A stretch of DNA of 64,000 nucleotides, taken from the NCBI RefSeq assembly GCF_009796865.1, contig NZ_CP047028.1, forward strand, positions 806,001 through 870,000, written 5' to 3'. Made by a program: the position numbers and the translations under genes. Position 1 is the first letter of the stretch, and the number at the start of each line of letters is the position of its first letter. Of this stretch, positions 55,171-64,000 are shown in pieces. A model generated the notes under the pieces. The model did no database searches. It had not been told where the DNA came from and saw only the letters and a program-made list of their open reading frames with translations. This stretch comes from Formosa sp. L2A11 (GTDB lineage: Bacteria > Bacteroidota > Bacteroidia > Flavobacteriales > Flavobacteriaceae).

Positions 55171-55243
55171 TTGGCCCACTAGGGCTCGAACCTAGACTCT
55201 TCGGTACCAAAAACCAACGTGTTGCCAATTACACCATGGGCCA
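55171..55243 (-). tRNA. tRNA-Gln (anticodon TTG)
   Basis: A complete cloverleaf of 73 nt can be drawn: acceptor TGGCCCA/TGGGCCA, D-stem GTGT/ACAC, anticodon stem TTGGT/ACCGA with loop TTTTGGT (anticodon TTG, reading CAA), T-arm CTAGG-TTCGAGC-CCTAG, and discriminator A. The 3' CCA is not encoded and must be added by the CCA enzyme. It is monocistronic, with its own promoter and terminator. Confidence 0.97.
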
Positions 55244-55260
55244 TCAATAATTTGAGAGTG

Positions 55261-55291
55261 CAAATTTAGGACATTTTATAATATATCCAAA
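55261..55291 (-). promoter_or_regulatory. Consensus promoter of tRNA-Gln
   Basis: On the minus strand TTTG (55288-55291) is separated by exactly 19 bases from TAAATTTG (55261-55268). The -7 box is 17 bases upstream of the mature 5' end. Confidence 0.85.
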
Positions 55292-55395
55292 CATTTTTTA
55301 ATTTTTTTTTCATCTAAATATTAAGGTTTCCATAAAACGCTTCACTGTTACATATTTATTATTAAATTCGCCCTACCGAATAAACACTGAATTTC

Positions 55396-58300
55396 ATGAC
55401 ACAATTCAACTTTAAAAAGTGGAATACCATCTTAGGCTGGGTCGCTTTTGCCATTGCATTAGTAACCTACGGACTTACTGTAGAACCTACAGTAAGCTAC
55501 TGGGATGCTGGAGAATATATTTTAACTTCTGCCAAACTTCAAGTGGGTCACCCACCAGGAGCTCCTTTATTTCAAATGCTTGGAGCCTTTTTCTCCATGT
55601 TTGCTTTAAAACCTGAACAAATCGGTATCATGATAAACTTAATGAGTGCTGTAGCTAGTGCATTCACTATTTTATTTATGTTTTGGACAATAACTTTATT
55701 ATTAAAAAATATTATTTCCAGACATGATCCGCTTTCAAAATCTAAAGCCATGGCTATTCTTGGTAGTGGTTTAGTTGGAAGTTTAGCTTTTACATACACA
55801 GATTCATTTTGGTTTAACGCAGTAGAAACAGAAGTGTACGCCATGGCTACATTAATGATGGCCGCCATGTTTTGGTTAGGTTTACGTTGGGAGCAAGATA
55901 TGGACACGCCTCGCGGAAACCGTTGGTTAGTTTTAATTGCCTTTGTAATTGGATTATCGTTTGGAGTTCACTTTATGGGATTATTAACTATTCCAGGGAT
56001 TGTACTTGTGTATTATTTTAAGAACTACAAAACCATTACAGTTAAAAACTTTATTATAGCAAATGTAGCTGCGGTAGCAATTTTATTATTCATCTTTAAA
56101 TTACTACTTCCTAATGCGCTAAAATTCTTTAGTACTTCAGAAATATTCTTTATTAATTCTATTGGACTTCCTTTTAACTCAGGAACCATTATAGCAGCAA
56201 TTGTACTTATAGCAGCATTTTACTTTGCCTTAAAATACACACGCCAAAAAGGATATGTACACTTAAATACTTTAGCATTGTGTTTGTTATTTATTTTTAT
56301 AGGATTCTCTTCTTGGATGATGCTTCCTATTCGTGCAAATGCAAATGTTGTTGTAAATGAAAACAACCCGTCTGATGCTCGTGAATTATTAGCCTATTAT
56401 AACTTAGAACAATATCCGGAAACACATTTATTTTACGGACCACAATTTACAGACCAATATGCTGGTTTAGACGAAAACAATCCTTATGTAGACGATAAAC
56501 CTAATTACGAAAAGGATGAGGCTCAAGGAAAGTATGTTATTGTAAACGATTATAAACGCGCTAAACAAAATTATAATTCTAAGCATGCTTCTATTTTTCC
56601 TAGAATGTGGAGTTCGGAACACGCAAAAAATTACATGATGTTTACTGGGTTTTTAGATTTTAGTTTGAAACCTGAATACCAAATGGAAAACCAATTGCGT
56701 ACATCGGTTACAAATTTTAAAAACGATGTTGCTCAGGGCAATGTAGACTTTGATGACTATAATAGCTTCTTAACACAATTTGGTCAGTATTTAGATATAG
56801 AAAAACCATCTTTAGCAAGCAACATTGTATACATGTTTCAATATCAGTTAGGCTATATGTACTGGCGTTATTTTATGTGGAACTACGTTGGAAAACAAGA
56901 TGACATTCAAGGACGCTACGACGATCACGGAAACTGGTTAAGTGGTATAAACTTTATAGACGAATGGCACTTAGACATGCCACAAACTAACTTACCAAGC
57001 GATGTTAAAAACAACAAAGGACGAAACACCTATTATTTCTTACCGCTACTTTTAGGACTTATTGGTTTATTCTTCCTATTTAATAAAGACAAAAAAATGT
57101 TTTGGGTACTATTTGTATTCTTTCTCTTTACAGGAGTTGCCATACAAGTATACACCAATGTTAGGCCTTTTGAACCTAGAGAACGTGATTACTCGGTTGT
57201 AGGATCTTTTTATGTATTTGCACTTTGGATTGGTTTTGGAGTCTATGCCATTTTCGATGCTCTAAAAAAACACATCAAAACACCTTTATTAGCTCCTGCT
57301 GTTACTTTAGCTTGCCTAATACTTGTGCCGGCAATAATGGCTGCAAACAACTGGAACGACCACGACAGATCAGATAAATACACTGCACGCGCTATGGCCA
57401 AAATGTATTTAGACTCTTGTGCAGAAAATGCCATTCTATTTACCATTGGAGATAACGACACATTTGCTTTGTGGTACGCCCAAGAAATTGAAGGTTACCG
57501 TACAGATGTACGTATTGTAAATACAAGTTTATTCCAAACAGACTGGTATATAGATCAAATGAAACGTAGAGCTTACGAGAGCGATCCTATCCCTTCTCAG
57601 CTTACACATAAACAATATCGTTATGGTACACGCGATTATATTATGAAACGTGTAGTCTCTAAAGACACCATGGATCTTAAAGATTTTATGAACTTTGTGG
57701 GTAGCGATAATCCTAAGACTAAATTTAAGTACATCTTAGAAATGCAAGGAGAAGATCCAAGCTATTATCCTACACAACTACAAAATTCTAATTATTTCCC
57801 TGTAGAAAACTTAACTATAAATGTAGATAAGCAAGCAGTGTTAGATAATGGAATTGTAGCTAAAAAAGATGCTGATAAAATTGTAGATAAAATCAATTTA
57901 AAAATCAATAATAGTGCTTTAATGAAAAACCGATTATTGATGTTAGATATCGTTGCAAATAACGATTGGAAACGCCCTATTTACTTTACTGGAGGTAGTT
58001 TTGGTGACGACGATTATTTATGGATGAAGGATTACCTTCAGCTAGACGGTATGTGCTATAAATTGGTTCCTATTAAAACACCTGTAAACAAAAATAATCC
58101 GTTTGATATGGGTCGTGTAGACTCAGATTTAATGTATAAGAAAGTTAAAGAATGGGACTGGGGTAATAGCGGAAGTCCAGATATTTATCATGATCCAGAA
58201 ACCCGTAAAAATTCTATTTCTTACAGAGGAAACTTAGCCAGATTAATGGAACAGTTAATCAACGATAATAAATTTGACAAAGCAGAAGATGTAGCAGATA

Positions 58301-58713
58301 TTGCAATGAAAAACATGCCTGTAGACTACTTTGGATATTACACTCTTCTAGAACCTTATATTGCCGGCTATTATGAAGTAGGCGCAAAAGAAAAGGCTAG
58401 ACATTTATTTAAAGAAGTTGCTGCTAAGTATCAAGAAAATTTAAATTATTACAGCACTTTAAGAATTGAAAAACAGTATGATATTGCTGAAGAAATTGTG
58501 ACAAACATAGAACGTTACAAATCGTTAGTAGATGTCTTATTACAACACGATGATGAATTTGCAAAAACCGAAATGCAAACGTTTAACAGCCACTTAAAGT
58601 TATTCGAACACTTTTATGGCGGAAGCAGACAACAACAAACTGAAGCACCTCAACAGCCCACAGAATTAGGCACGCAGTCTAACTCTGACAGCACTGTGGT
58701 ACCAGTAGAATAA
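55396..58713 (+). CDS. GT117 / DUF2723 family membrane glycosyltransferase-like protein
   Basis: The 1105-residue protein has an N-terminal part with about a dozen membrane helices and the DUF2723 signature (VEPTVSYWDAGEYILTSAKL, VGHPPGAPLFQMLGAFFS), like protein O-mannosyltransferases. A large periplasmic region follows (FTIGDNDTFALWYAQEIEGY) and a C-terminal helical-repeat stretch (about 960-1060). The family is now classed as GT117 and is common in Bacteroidota; a role in glycosylating exported proteins is proposed, not proven here. It is 13 bp upstream of a polysaccharide deacetylase gene, which suggests a linked envelope role. Confidence 0.92.
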   Translation: MTQFNFKKWNTILGWVAFAIALVTYGLTVEPTVSYWDAGEYILTSAKLQVGHPPGAPLFQMLGAFFSMFALKPEQIGIMINLMSAVASAFTILFMFWTITLLLKNIISRHDPLSKSKAMAILGSGLVGSLAFTYTDSFWFNAVETEVYAMATLMMAAMFWLGLRWEQDMDTPRGNRWLVLIAFVIGLSFGVHFMGLLTIPGIVLVYYFKNYKTITVKNFIIANVAAVAILLFIFKLLLPNALKFFSTSEIFFINSIGLPFNSGTIIAAIVLIAAFYFALKYTRQKGYVHLNTLALCLLFIFIGFSSWMMLPIRANANVVVNENNPSDARELLAYYNLEQYPETHLFYGPQFTDQYAGLDENNPYVDDKPNYEKDEAQGKYVIVNDYKRAKQNYNSKHASIFPRMWSSEHAKNYMMFTGFLDFSLKPEYQMENQLRTSVTNFKNDVAQGNVDFDDYNSFLTQFGQYLDIEKPSLASNIVYMFQYQLGYMYWRYFMWNYVGKQDDIQGRYDDHGNWLSGINFIDEWHLDMPQTNLPSDVKNNKGRNTYYFLPLLLGLIGLFFLFNKDKKMFWVLFVFFLFTGVAIQVYTNVRPFEPRERDYSVVGSFYVFALWIGFGVYAIFDALKKHIKTPLLAPAVTLACLILVPAIMAANNWNDHDRSDKYTARAMAKMYLDSCAENAILFTIGDNDTFALWYAQEIEGYRTDVRIVNTSLFQTDWYIDQMKRRAYESDPIPSQLTHKQYRYGTRDYIMKRVVSKDTMDLKDFMNFVGSDNPKTKFKYILEMQGEDPSYYPTQLQNSNYFPVENLTINVDKQAVLDNGIVAKKDADKIVDKINLKINNSALMKNRLLMLDIVANNDWKRPIYFTGGSFGDDDYLWMKDYLQLDGMCYKLVPIKTPVNKNNPFDMGRVDSDLMYKKVKEWDWGNSGSPDIYHDPETRKNSISYRGNLARLMEQLINDNKFDKAEDVADIAMKNMPVDYFGYYTLLEPYIAGYYEVGAKEKARHLFKEVAAKYQENLNYYSTLRIEKQYDIAEEIVTNIERYKSLVDVLLQHDDEFAKTEMQTFNSHLKLFEHFYGGSRQQQTEAPQQPTELGTQSNSDSTVVPVE

Positions 58714-58726
58714 TTATAAATTTATT

Positions 58727-59353
58727 ATGGGATTAATTCCTGTTAAAACACCTAATTTTATAAAAGGCATATTTCCAAACTACGTTTGGAATATGCCTTT
58801 ATTAGATAAAAAAACCATCTATATCACATTCGACGATGGTCCGCATCCAGAGATTACACCTTGGGTTCTTAAAACACTAAACACCTATAATGCAAAAGCC
58901 ACTTTTTTTTGTATTGGAGATAATGTTAGAAAATATCCAGACGTATACAAGGATACCAAAGCAGCCGGTCACGCTATAGGAAACCACACTTTTAATCATT
59001 TAAAAGGATGGAAAACAAATACAGATTTTTATATACAGAATGTAGAAAAAGCAGCCGAATTAATTTCTTCAAAATTACTTAGACCTCCTTACGGAAAGAT
59101 AAAAAACAAGCAAGCTAAACTATTAATGCAACAAGGTTATCGCATTGTTATGTGGAGTATTATTTCTTTTGATTGGGATAAAAATCTAAAAGCGGAAGCG
59201 TGCCTAAAAAATGTAATTAAGCACACTAAAGACGGACACATAATTGTGTTTCATGATAGCGTAAAAGCATCAAAAAACATGCAATATGTATTCCCAAAAG
59301 TATTAGAGTATTTTAGCAAAAAAGGATATGATTTTAAATCATTATCTTTTTAA
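58727..59353 (+). CDS. Polysaccharide deacetylase (NodB family, CE4)
   Basis: The 208-residue protein has the NodB catalytic motifs: TFDDGPHPE (D36 and D37), HTFNH (H87 and H91 as metal ligands), RPPYGK and the HDS near the C-terminus. CE4 enzymes remove acetyl groups from N-acetylglucosamine in peptidoglycan or polysaccharide. No clear signal peptide is seen, but a hydrophobic segment lies near the N-terminus (FIKGIFPNYVW), so location is uncertain. It follows the GT117 gene by 13 bp and its end overlaps the convergent thioredoxin-like gene by 4 bases. Confidence 0.92.
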   Translation: MGLIPVKTPNFIKGIFPNYVWNMPLLDKKTIYITFDDGPHPEITPWVLKTLNTYNAKATFFCIGDNVRKYPDVYKDTKAAGHAIGNHTFNHLKGWKTNTDFYIQNVEKAAELISSKLLRPPYGKIKNKQAKLLMQQGYRIVMWSIISFDWDKNLKAEACLKNVIKHTKDGHIIVFHDSVKASKNMQYVFPKVLEYFSKKGYDFKSLSF

Positions 59354-59646
59354 AGAAACTTTTGTACAATACCAATAAGTGTATTAGCATCTTGTTCGCC
59401 ACTATATCGCCATTTCATTTCACCGTTCTTATAAACAATTAATGTGGGCAAACCTTTTACACGAAGTGCTTCAGCCAACTCTTTGTTTTTTTCAACATCA
59501 ATTTTAATCACCTTTGCTTTATCTCCAAGAGCAGCTGCTACATCTCGTAAAACAGGATGCATGGCTGCAGATTGTTCATTCCACTCGGTAAAGAAGTTTA
59601 ATAATACCGGAATATTAACATCTATTAAATCCCCGAATTTTGACAT
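59350..59646 (-). CDS. Thioredoxin-fold protein with the active-site cysteines replaced
   Basis: The 98-residue protein has a full thioredoxin scaffold: LLNFFTEWNEQSAAMHPVL, VIKIDVEKNKELAEALRV and GLPTLIVYKNGEMKWRYSGE with the cis-proline. In the active site WCGPC is replaced by WNEQS, and no cysteine occurs anywhere. It cannot be a thiol-disulfide oxidoreductase; a binding or chaperone role is likely. The length and context suggest a real conserved protein. I recall similar sequences in other flavobacteria, so the loss may be lineage-wide. Confidence 0.88.
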   Translation of the reverse strand: MSKFGDLIDVNIPVLLNFFTEWNEQSAAMHPVLRDVAAALGDKAKVIKIDVEKNKELAEALRVKGLPTLIVYKNGEMKWRYSGEQDANTLIGIVQKFL

Positions 59647-59785
59647 ATTTTAATATTTTAGAGCATTTTTTGTTACGTTATATTTCTTATTTTTTAACCT
59701 AAAAGATTAATAAAACAAGGACTTTGCTCATGTTTTGTAACATAAAAATAAGCATTTCTAATTTAATAATTACATTTATGTTAAA

Positions 59786-61021
59786 TTATGCATTTTCTGG
59801 ACCTTTTTTAAGCTCTATAACCGTAATTTCAGGCCAAATCCCAACACGACCAGGAAAACCTAAGAAACCAAAACCACGATTTACATTTATTAATTGCCCT
59901 TTCACCTTATAAATACCTGCCCAATATTTATAACGCCATTTTATAGGACTCCATTTTACCCAACCAGGAATTTCAATACCAAACTGCATACCATGCGTAT
60001 GCCCGCTTAACGTTAAGTGATAATGATACGGATCGTCCAGAACTTTATCTTCCCAATGTGAAGGATCGTGGCTCATTAATATTTTAAAATCGTTAGCATT
60101 AATCTTAGAAACCGCTTGTCTTAAATTACCTGCTTTTTTAAAATGACCTCTTCCCCAGTTTTCTACACCAACAAGTGCAATACGTTCTCCGCCTTTTTCA
60201 AGAAACCTGCTATCGTTTAAAATAAGGACGAAACCAATCTCTTTTTGTATGGTCTTTAAATCTTCTAAATTCTTAGCTTTATCAGCTTTAGAATCCCATT
60301 CTACATAATCGCCATAATCATGATTTCCTAAAACAGAAAACTTTCCATCTTTAGCTTTTAATCTTCCAAAGGTTTCTTTCCACGGAATCATTTCCGAAGC
60401 AAGATTATTCACCATATCTCCAGTAAACAAAATCGTGTCTGACTCCTGTTCATTAATTAAATCTACCGCGTATTCAATCTTCTCTCTATTATCGAAACTT
60501 CCGCTGTGAATGTCACTAATTTGAGTAATTCTATACCCATCAAAAGCAGCAGGTAAATCTTCAAAATGTAACGTATATTTTAAAACTCTAAAATCGTATT
60601 TCCCTTTAAAAATTCCATATAACAAACTTGCGAACGGAATAGCAGCTAAACCTATAGCGACTTTACTAATAAACGCTCTACGTTCTGGAAAATAACCAGA
60701 CTCTTTTTTCTCTTTTCTAAAATAACAATATACCCCTTTTGGAAATCGCACCAAGTCTTCTACCCCTAAAACAATCAATACAATTAATTTAGGAACCAAA
60801 ACAACCAACAAAAATCCAAACGCATAGCTTTTCGCATGTGTAAGCACTTTTAAATGACTAGGGTTAAGAAGTATTTGATAAATAAAATTCCCTAAAACCA
60901 AAGCACTTAAAAACCAATACACAAAATAAATAACACGATGTTTTGTTATGGTTTTAAAAGACTGAAAAGAATACCAATCTAGGAATATATAGAATGCAAA
61001 AAACAGAATCCAACGTAACAT
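59786..61021 (-). CDS. Membrane-anchored metallophosphoesterase
   Basis: The 411-residue protein has four N-terminal membrane helices (to about 145) and a calcineurin-like phosphoesterase domain. All metal motifs are present: ISDIHSG, FTGDMVNN, VLGNHDYGDY, LMSHDP and SGHTHGMQ. It resembles YaeI/YkuE-type phosphodiesterases that hydrolyse nucleotides or lipid head groups such as UDP-sugars. The N-terminal helices place the active site at the membrane. The substrate is unknown. It has no co-directional neighbour closer than 100 bp. Confidence 0.92.
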   Translation of the reverse strand: MLRWILFFAFYIFLDWYSFQSFKTITKHRVIYFVYWFLSALVLGNFIYQILLNPSHLKVLTHAKSYAFGFLLVVLVPKLIVLIVLGVEDLVRFPKGVYCYFRKEKKESGYFPERRAFISKVAIGLAAIPFASLLYGIFKGKYDFRVLKYTLHFEDLPAAFDGYRITQISDIHSGSFDNREKIEYAVDLINEQESDTILFTGDMVNNLASEMIPWKETFGRLKAKDGKFSVLGNHDYGDYVEWDSKADKAKNLEDLKTIQKEIGFVLILNDSRFLEKGGERIALVGVENWGRGHFKKAGNLRQAVSKINANDFKILMSHDPSHWEDKVLDDPYHYHLTLSGHTHGMQFGIEIPGWVKWSPIKWRYKYWAGIYKVKGQLINVNRGFGFLGFPGRVGIWPEITVIELKKGPENA

Positions 61022-61129
61022 AATTATGAATTAAAACACAAAATTAAATATTATGGTTTGAATGATTCCTAGTAAAACGTTAAAGCTGTATTGTCTAGGA
61101 ATAATAGATAAAGTTAACAGCGAAATAAC

Positions 61130-62527
61130 CTAAAACCACTTTAAAGTAAAATCGACTAATTTCTGTTTCAAGTTGGTGTACGGCGGAAACAAAAACTCGA
61201 TACTTCCTTTAGTATGTTGTTTTAATACCGAACGCATATTCGAGAATTCTTGAAAACCAAAAATACCATGAGCTTTTCCAATTCCGCTATTATTACTCCC
61301 TCCAAATGGCAAATAATGATTACTGTATTGTAAGACATTTGTATTAATGCATGTGCTTCCGGCTCGCGTATTATCTATTACAAATTGGGTTTGCTTTTTA
61401 TTTTTACTATACACATACAAAGCTAAAGGCTTCTCTTTAGAGTTAATATAATCTATAGCTTCCTGCATATTGGTGTATGTTTTTATTGGTAAAATAGGTC
61501 CGAAGATTTCCTCTTGCAATAAAGAAGCATCTTCTGGTAAATTAGAAATAATAGTAGGCGCTATAAAATTATCTAATTCTTGAACGTCTCCGCCTAGTTC
61601 TATTTTAGCATTATGCGTTTTTGCATTTTCTATATGATTTTGCAAACGTTTAAAATGTCTATCGTTTACAATTCTAGCATACGCATTAGATGTAGATGCA
61701 TCGTTTCCAAAATAAGATTCTATTACAACCTTAAAAACGCGTATAAATTCATCTTTTACATCTTCATGTATTAAAACATAATCCGGCGCAATACAGGTTT
61801 GCCCATTATTTACAAACTTACCCCAAGCAATTCGAGTCGCCGCAGCTTTAAGATTGGCAGATTTATCTATAATTGTTGGCGACTTCCCTCCCAGCTCTAA
61901 AGTTACCGAGGTTAAATGTTTAGCAGCTGCTTTCATAACTACTTTACCAACTTGCGGAGAACCGGTAAAAAAAATATGATTAAAAGGCAATTCTAATAAA
62001 GCAGTAGACACTTCTACTTCGCCTTGAACCAAAGCAATTTCGTTTTCAGAAAACAGTTTTGTAATTATATCGCTCATGACTTGAGCAATATTAGGCGTTA
62101 ATTCCGAAGGTTTTAAAATCACGGTATTTCCAGCTGCAATGGCAGAAACTAATGGCCCGAAAGTAAGATTTAAAGGGAAATTCCAAGGCGAAATTATTAA
62201 ACATACACCTTTAGGCTCGTGAATATACCAAGAAGACGCCCCCAATAAAGCCATTGGCGTAGTTACTTTTTGGTGCTTCATCCAGCCTTTTAATTCCGAT
62301 TTTACATATTTAATTTCACCTAGAATAGGATAAATTTCGGTAAGATCTGTTTCTAGAAAAGGTTTCTTAAAATCGGCATATAGAGCCTCTCGAATCTGAT
62401 CTTTAAAATCGACTTCAATAGCCTGTTTTAGAGCATTTAATTTCTTAATTCGTTCTTTATACGTCGCGTTACCAACGGTAAACTGATTTGCTTTTTGGGC
62501 ATTGAAAATATTTTGAAAACGATTCAT
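61130..62527 (-). CDS. Aldehyde dehydrogenase family protein
   Basis: The 465-residue NAD(P)-dependent enzyme has the catalytic Cys 245 in NNGQTCIAPDY, the general base Glu 211 in LELGGKSP and the cofactor loop IFFTGSPQVG. The SPWNFPLN segment and a hydrophobic C-terminus (VDFTLKWF) resemble class-3 fatty-aldehyde dehydrogenases. It lies 9 bp downstream of a TetR regulator gene on the same strand and is probably controlled by it, perhaps in response to an aldehyde or fatty acid. Confidence 0.93.
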   Translation of the reverse strand: MNRFQNIFNAQKANQFTVGNATYKERIKKLNALKQAIEVDFKDQIREALYADFKKPFLETDLTEIYPILGEIKYVKSELKGWMKHQKVTTPMALLGASSWYIHEPKGVCLIISPWNFPLNLTFGPLVSAIAAGNTVILKPSELTPNIAQVMSDIITKLFSENEIALVQGEVEVSTALLELPFNHIFFTGSPQVGKVVMKAAAKHLTSVTLELGGKSPTIIDKSANLKAAATRIAWGKFVNNGQTCIAPDYVLIHEDVKDEFIRVFKVVIESYFGNDASTSNAYARIVNDRHFKRLQNHIENAKTHNAKIELGGDVQELDNFIAPTIISNLPEDASLLQEEIFGPILPIKTYTNMQEAIDYINSKEKPLALYVYSKNKKQTQFVIDNTRAGSTCINTNVLQYSNHYLPFGGSNNSGIGKAHGIFGFQEFSNMRSVLKQHTKGSIEFLFPPYTNLKQKLVDFTLKWF

Positions 62528-62536
62528 CTTTATTAT

Positions 62537-63145
62537 TTATTTTACTCCAGAAAGTCCGTAATTACTCAGACCATTAACAAACAAGTTTGCTAAAAATTGT
62601 GCCATTTCATCCTTAGAAGATTCAAAATAATGATGATGCAAACACACAAACAATTCTGATGCCGAAGATATAGCAACCAAACTAAACATTTTAAAATATT
62701 TATTATCGGCAAAAGCCACTTCAGGAAATCGCTTTAAGTCTTCTTGCATATTAATAACAAGACTTAATATACTATCGCTACCATAAGAAATACTCCGAAT
62801 TTGATTTTGATTATTTTTATGAAACAGCATCATGTCTTCGGTACTCACCAAATCTAAATAGGCTTTAAAGGATGCATATAAAAAATCGTAAGCCGTTTTA
62901 ACACCAACTTGAGCTTGCTTCACTTCAAAATTAATTTTGCAATTCAATTCGTCTAGAATTTCACAAAACACATCTTTAGGTGTATTAAAATAATTATAAA
63001 ATGTACCGCGACCAATGCTACTCCGCTCTACAATATCGCTAATAGACGTGTTTTCTAATCCCTTTTCAGAAAAGAGATTAAGCGAAGCTTTTATAATACG
63101 CTCACGCTTTTCCATTTTATTCCTTTCTCGCCTACTCGTCTGCAT
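62537..63145 (-). CDS. TetR/AcrR family transcriptional regulator
   Basis: The 202-residue protein has an N-terminal HTH (IIKASLNLFSEKGLENTSIS; DIVERSSIGRGTFYNYFNTP) and a helical ligand-binding domain with no recognised ligand signature. It precedes the aldehyde dehydrogenase gene by 9 bp, so it probably regulates its own operon. The operator was not identified; the upstream 199 bp is shared with the divergent polA. Confidence 0.92.
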   Translation of the reverse strand: MQTSRRERNKMEKRERIIKASLNLFSEKGLENTSISDIVERSSIGRGTFYNYFNTPKDVFCEILDELNCKINFEVKQAQVGVKTAYDFLYASFKAYLDLVSTEDMMLFHKNNQNQIRSISYGSDSILSLVINMQEDLKRFPEVAFADNKYFKMFSLVAISSASELFVCLHHHYFESSKDEMAQFLANLFVNGLSNYGLSGVK

Positions 63146-63314
63146 ATTGCAATCTCTAATTTATGTGAGAAAATAAAAATACATAATTCAGACTAAGCAT
63201 CCTACATTCTTATAATTTTAACCCTTTACATCTTATTTTTTAGCACATCATTCAAAACGACCTTTCAAATATTGCCGTTCTTGATTTTAATTCTGAATAC
63301 CAAGCCTTTTTTTG

Positions 63315-63322
63315 TAGTTTTG
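63315..63322 (+). promoter_or_regulatory. Candidate -7 box of polA
   Basis: TAGTTTTG matches TAnnTTTG, 22 bases before the polA start. No TTTG is found at the -33 distance. Confidence 0.45.
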
Positions 63323-63344
63323 ACATTCTTTCAAAATCAAAACC

Positions 63345-64000
63345 ATGTCAGAACAAAAACGTCTATTTTTAGTTGATGCTTATGCCCTTATTTTTCGTGG
63401 CTATTATGCTTTTATAAAAAACCCAAGAATCAACTCTAAAGGCTTAGATACATCGGCTATTTTAGGATTTACTAATTCCCTTTTAGACGTTATTAAACGC
63501 GAGCGACCAGACCATTTAGCCGTGTGTTTTGACAAAGGTGGAAGTGCAGATCGTGTAGAAATGTTTGAAGCTTACAAAGCCAATCGAGATGCGACACCAG
63601 AAGCCATAAAACTAGCTGTGCCTTACATTTACGACATCTTAAAAGCCATGCATATTCCTATTATGGTTAAGGAAGGTTTTGAGGCCGATGATGTGATTGG
63701 AACGCTTGCTAAAAAAGCAGAGATTGAAGGTTATAAAACCTTTATGGTAACGCCAGACAAGGATTTCGCACAATTGGTTTCTGAAAACATTTTTATGTAC
63801 CGCCCTGTGTTTGGTGGTGGTTACGAAACTTGGGGCATCCCAGAAGTATTGAAAAAATTTGAAATTGAACGCCCTGAACAAGTGATTGATTTTCTTGGAA
63901 TGATGGGAGATTCTGCCGATAACATTCCTGGACTTCCTGGTGTTGGAGAAAAAACAGCCAAGAAATTCTTAGCACAATACGGCAGTATGGAAAACCTTTT
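63345..64000 (+). CDS. polA: DNA polymerase I (N-terminal 5'-3' exonuclease part)
   Basis: The gene starts at ATG 63345 and runs off the right edge; 218 residues are visible. They form the 5'-nuclease domain with conserved acids: LFLVDAYALIFRGYYAF, DKGGSADRVEMFEAYKANRD, EGFEADDVIGTLAKKAE, VTPDKDFAQLV, and the helix-hairpin-helix MMGDSADNIPGLPGVGEKTA. Pol I removes RNA primers and fills gaps. The polymerase domain lies outside the window. Confidence 0.96.
   Translation, partial: MSEQKRLFLVDAYALIFRGYYAFIKNPRINSKGLDTSAILGFTNSLLDVIKRERPDHLAVCFDKGGSADRVEMFEAYKANRDATPEAIKLAVPYIYDILKAMHIPIMVKEGFEADDVIGTLAKKAEIEGYKTFMVTPDKDFAQLVSENIFMYRPVFGGGYETWGIPEVLKKFEIERPEQVIDFLGMMGDSADNIPGLPGVGEKTAKKFLAQYGSMENL

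Noticed and set aside
63639..63975. Minus-strand frames inside polA
   Set aside because: They are antisense to the conserved 5'-nuclease domain, which is clearly the coding strand.

Overview
The window is about 64 kb of AT-rich chromosome from a member of the Bacteroidota, almost certainly a (marine-type) Flavobacteriaceae. The evidence is the type IX secretion / gliding gene sprA next to ruvA, maeB, gcvH, a vanZ-like gene, tonB and a remB-like gene; an alternative complex III (ActABCDEF) operon; GT117/DUF2723 and DUF420 proteins; promoters of the Bacteroidota type (TTTG-N19-TAnnTTTG); and the absence of Shine-Dalgarno sequences. Nearly everything is core genome. The only clear mobile DNA is one IS3-family element at 26638-28029. 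I see no CRISPR array, prophage, rRNA or plasmid functions. One tRNA, tRNA-Gln(TTG), is present.

Layout. 1-4891: a tripartite MacAB-TolC-like export operon on the minus strand (partial TolC, adaptor, two paralogous FtsX-type permeases, ATPase). 5019-10251: two minus-strand units for cytochrome oxidase. One is an assembly cluster (SCO, a cysteine-less SCO-like partner, DUF420/CtaM-like, a 73-aa CxxC membrane protein). The other is a structural cluster (COX IV-like, two subunit III proteins, haem O synthase). 10315-24311: the gliding/T9SS neighbourhood (RemB-like, TonB, VanZ-like, GcvH, SprA, RuvA) ending with the malic enzyme MaeB. 24693-26564: an Omp85-like outer-membrane protein. 26638-28029: the IS3 element. 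28040-31633: a lipoprotein, QueG, a cysteine-less thioredoxin-like protein and RuvB. 31922-35516: a TonB-dependent siderophore-type receptor and a secreted nuclease. 35600-47163: an eight-gene minus-strand operon, actABCDEF followed by cytochrome oxidase subunits II and I, which together carry electrons from menaquinol to oxygen. 47691-52814: a SPOR protein and the rimP-nusA-infB operon. 52970-64000: a universal stress protein, an orphan winged-helix/membrane protein, tRNA-Gln, GT117, a polysaccharide deacetylase, a thioredoxin-like protein without cysteines, a phosphoesterase, aldehyde dehydrogenase plus TetR, and the 5' part of polA.

How it fits together: respiration is the main theme. ACIII and oxidase subunits I/II lie in one operon, and subunits III/IV, haem O synthase and copper/haem insertion factors in another about 25 kb away. 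The envelope is the second theme (SprA, RemB, TonB, TonB-dependent receptor, Omp85-like, MacAB-TolC).

I did not find an obvious wholly new system. The observations most worth following are: an identical 17-bp element plus matching promoter upstream of the Omp85-like gene and the siderophore receptor; a terminator-like hairpin in the leader of rimP-nusA-infB; a perfect palindrome in the IS that is a terminator only in the antisense direction; a TonB-C-like domain at the N-terminus of the RemB-like barrel; three thioredoxin-fold proteins without any cysteine; and an orphan winged-helix/transmembrane protein at 54331. All calls come from reading the sequence; no searches were run.
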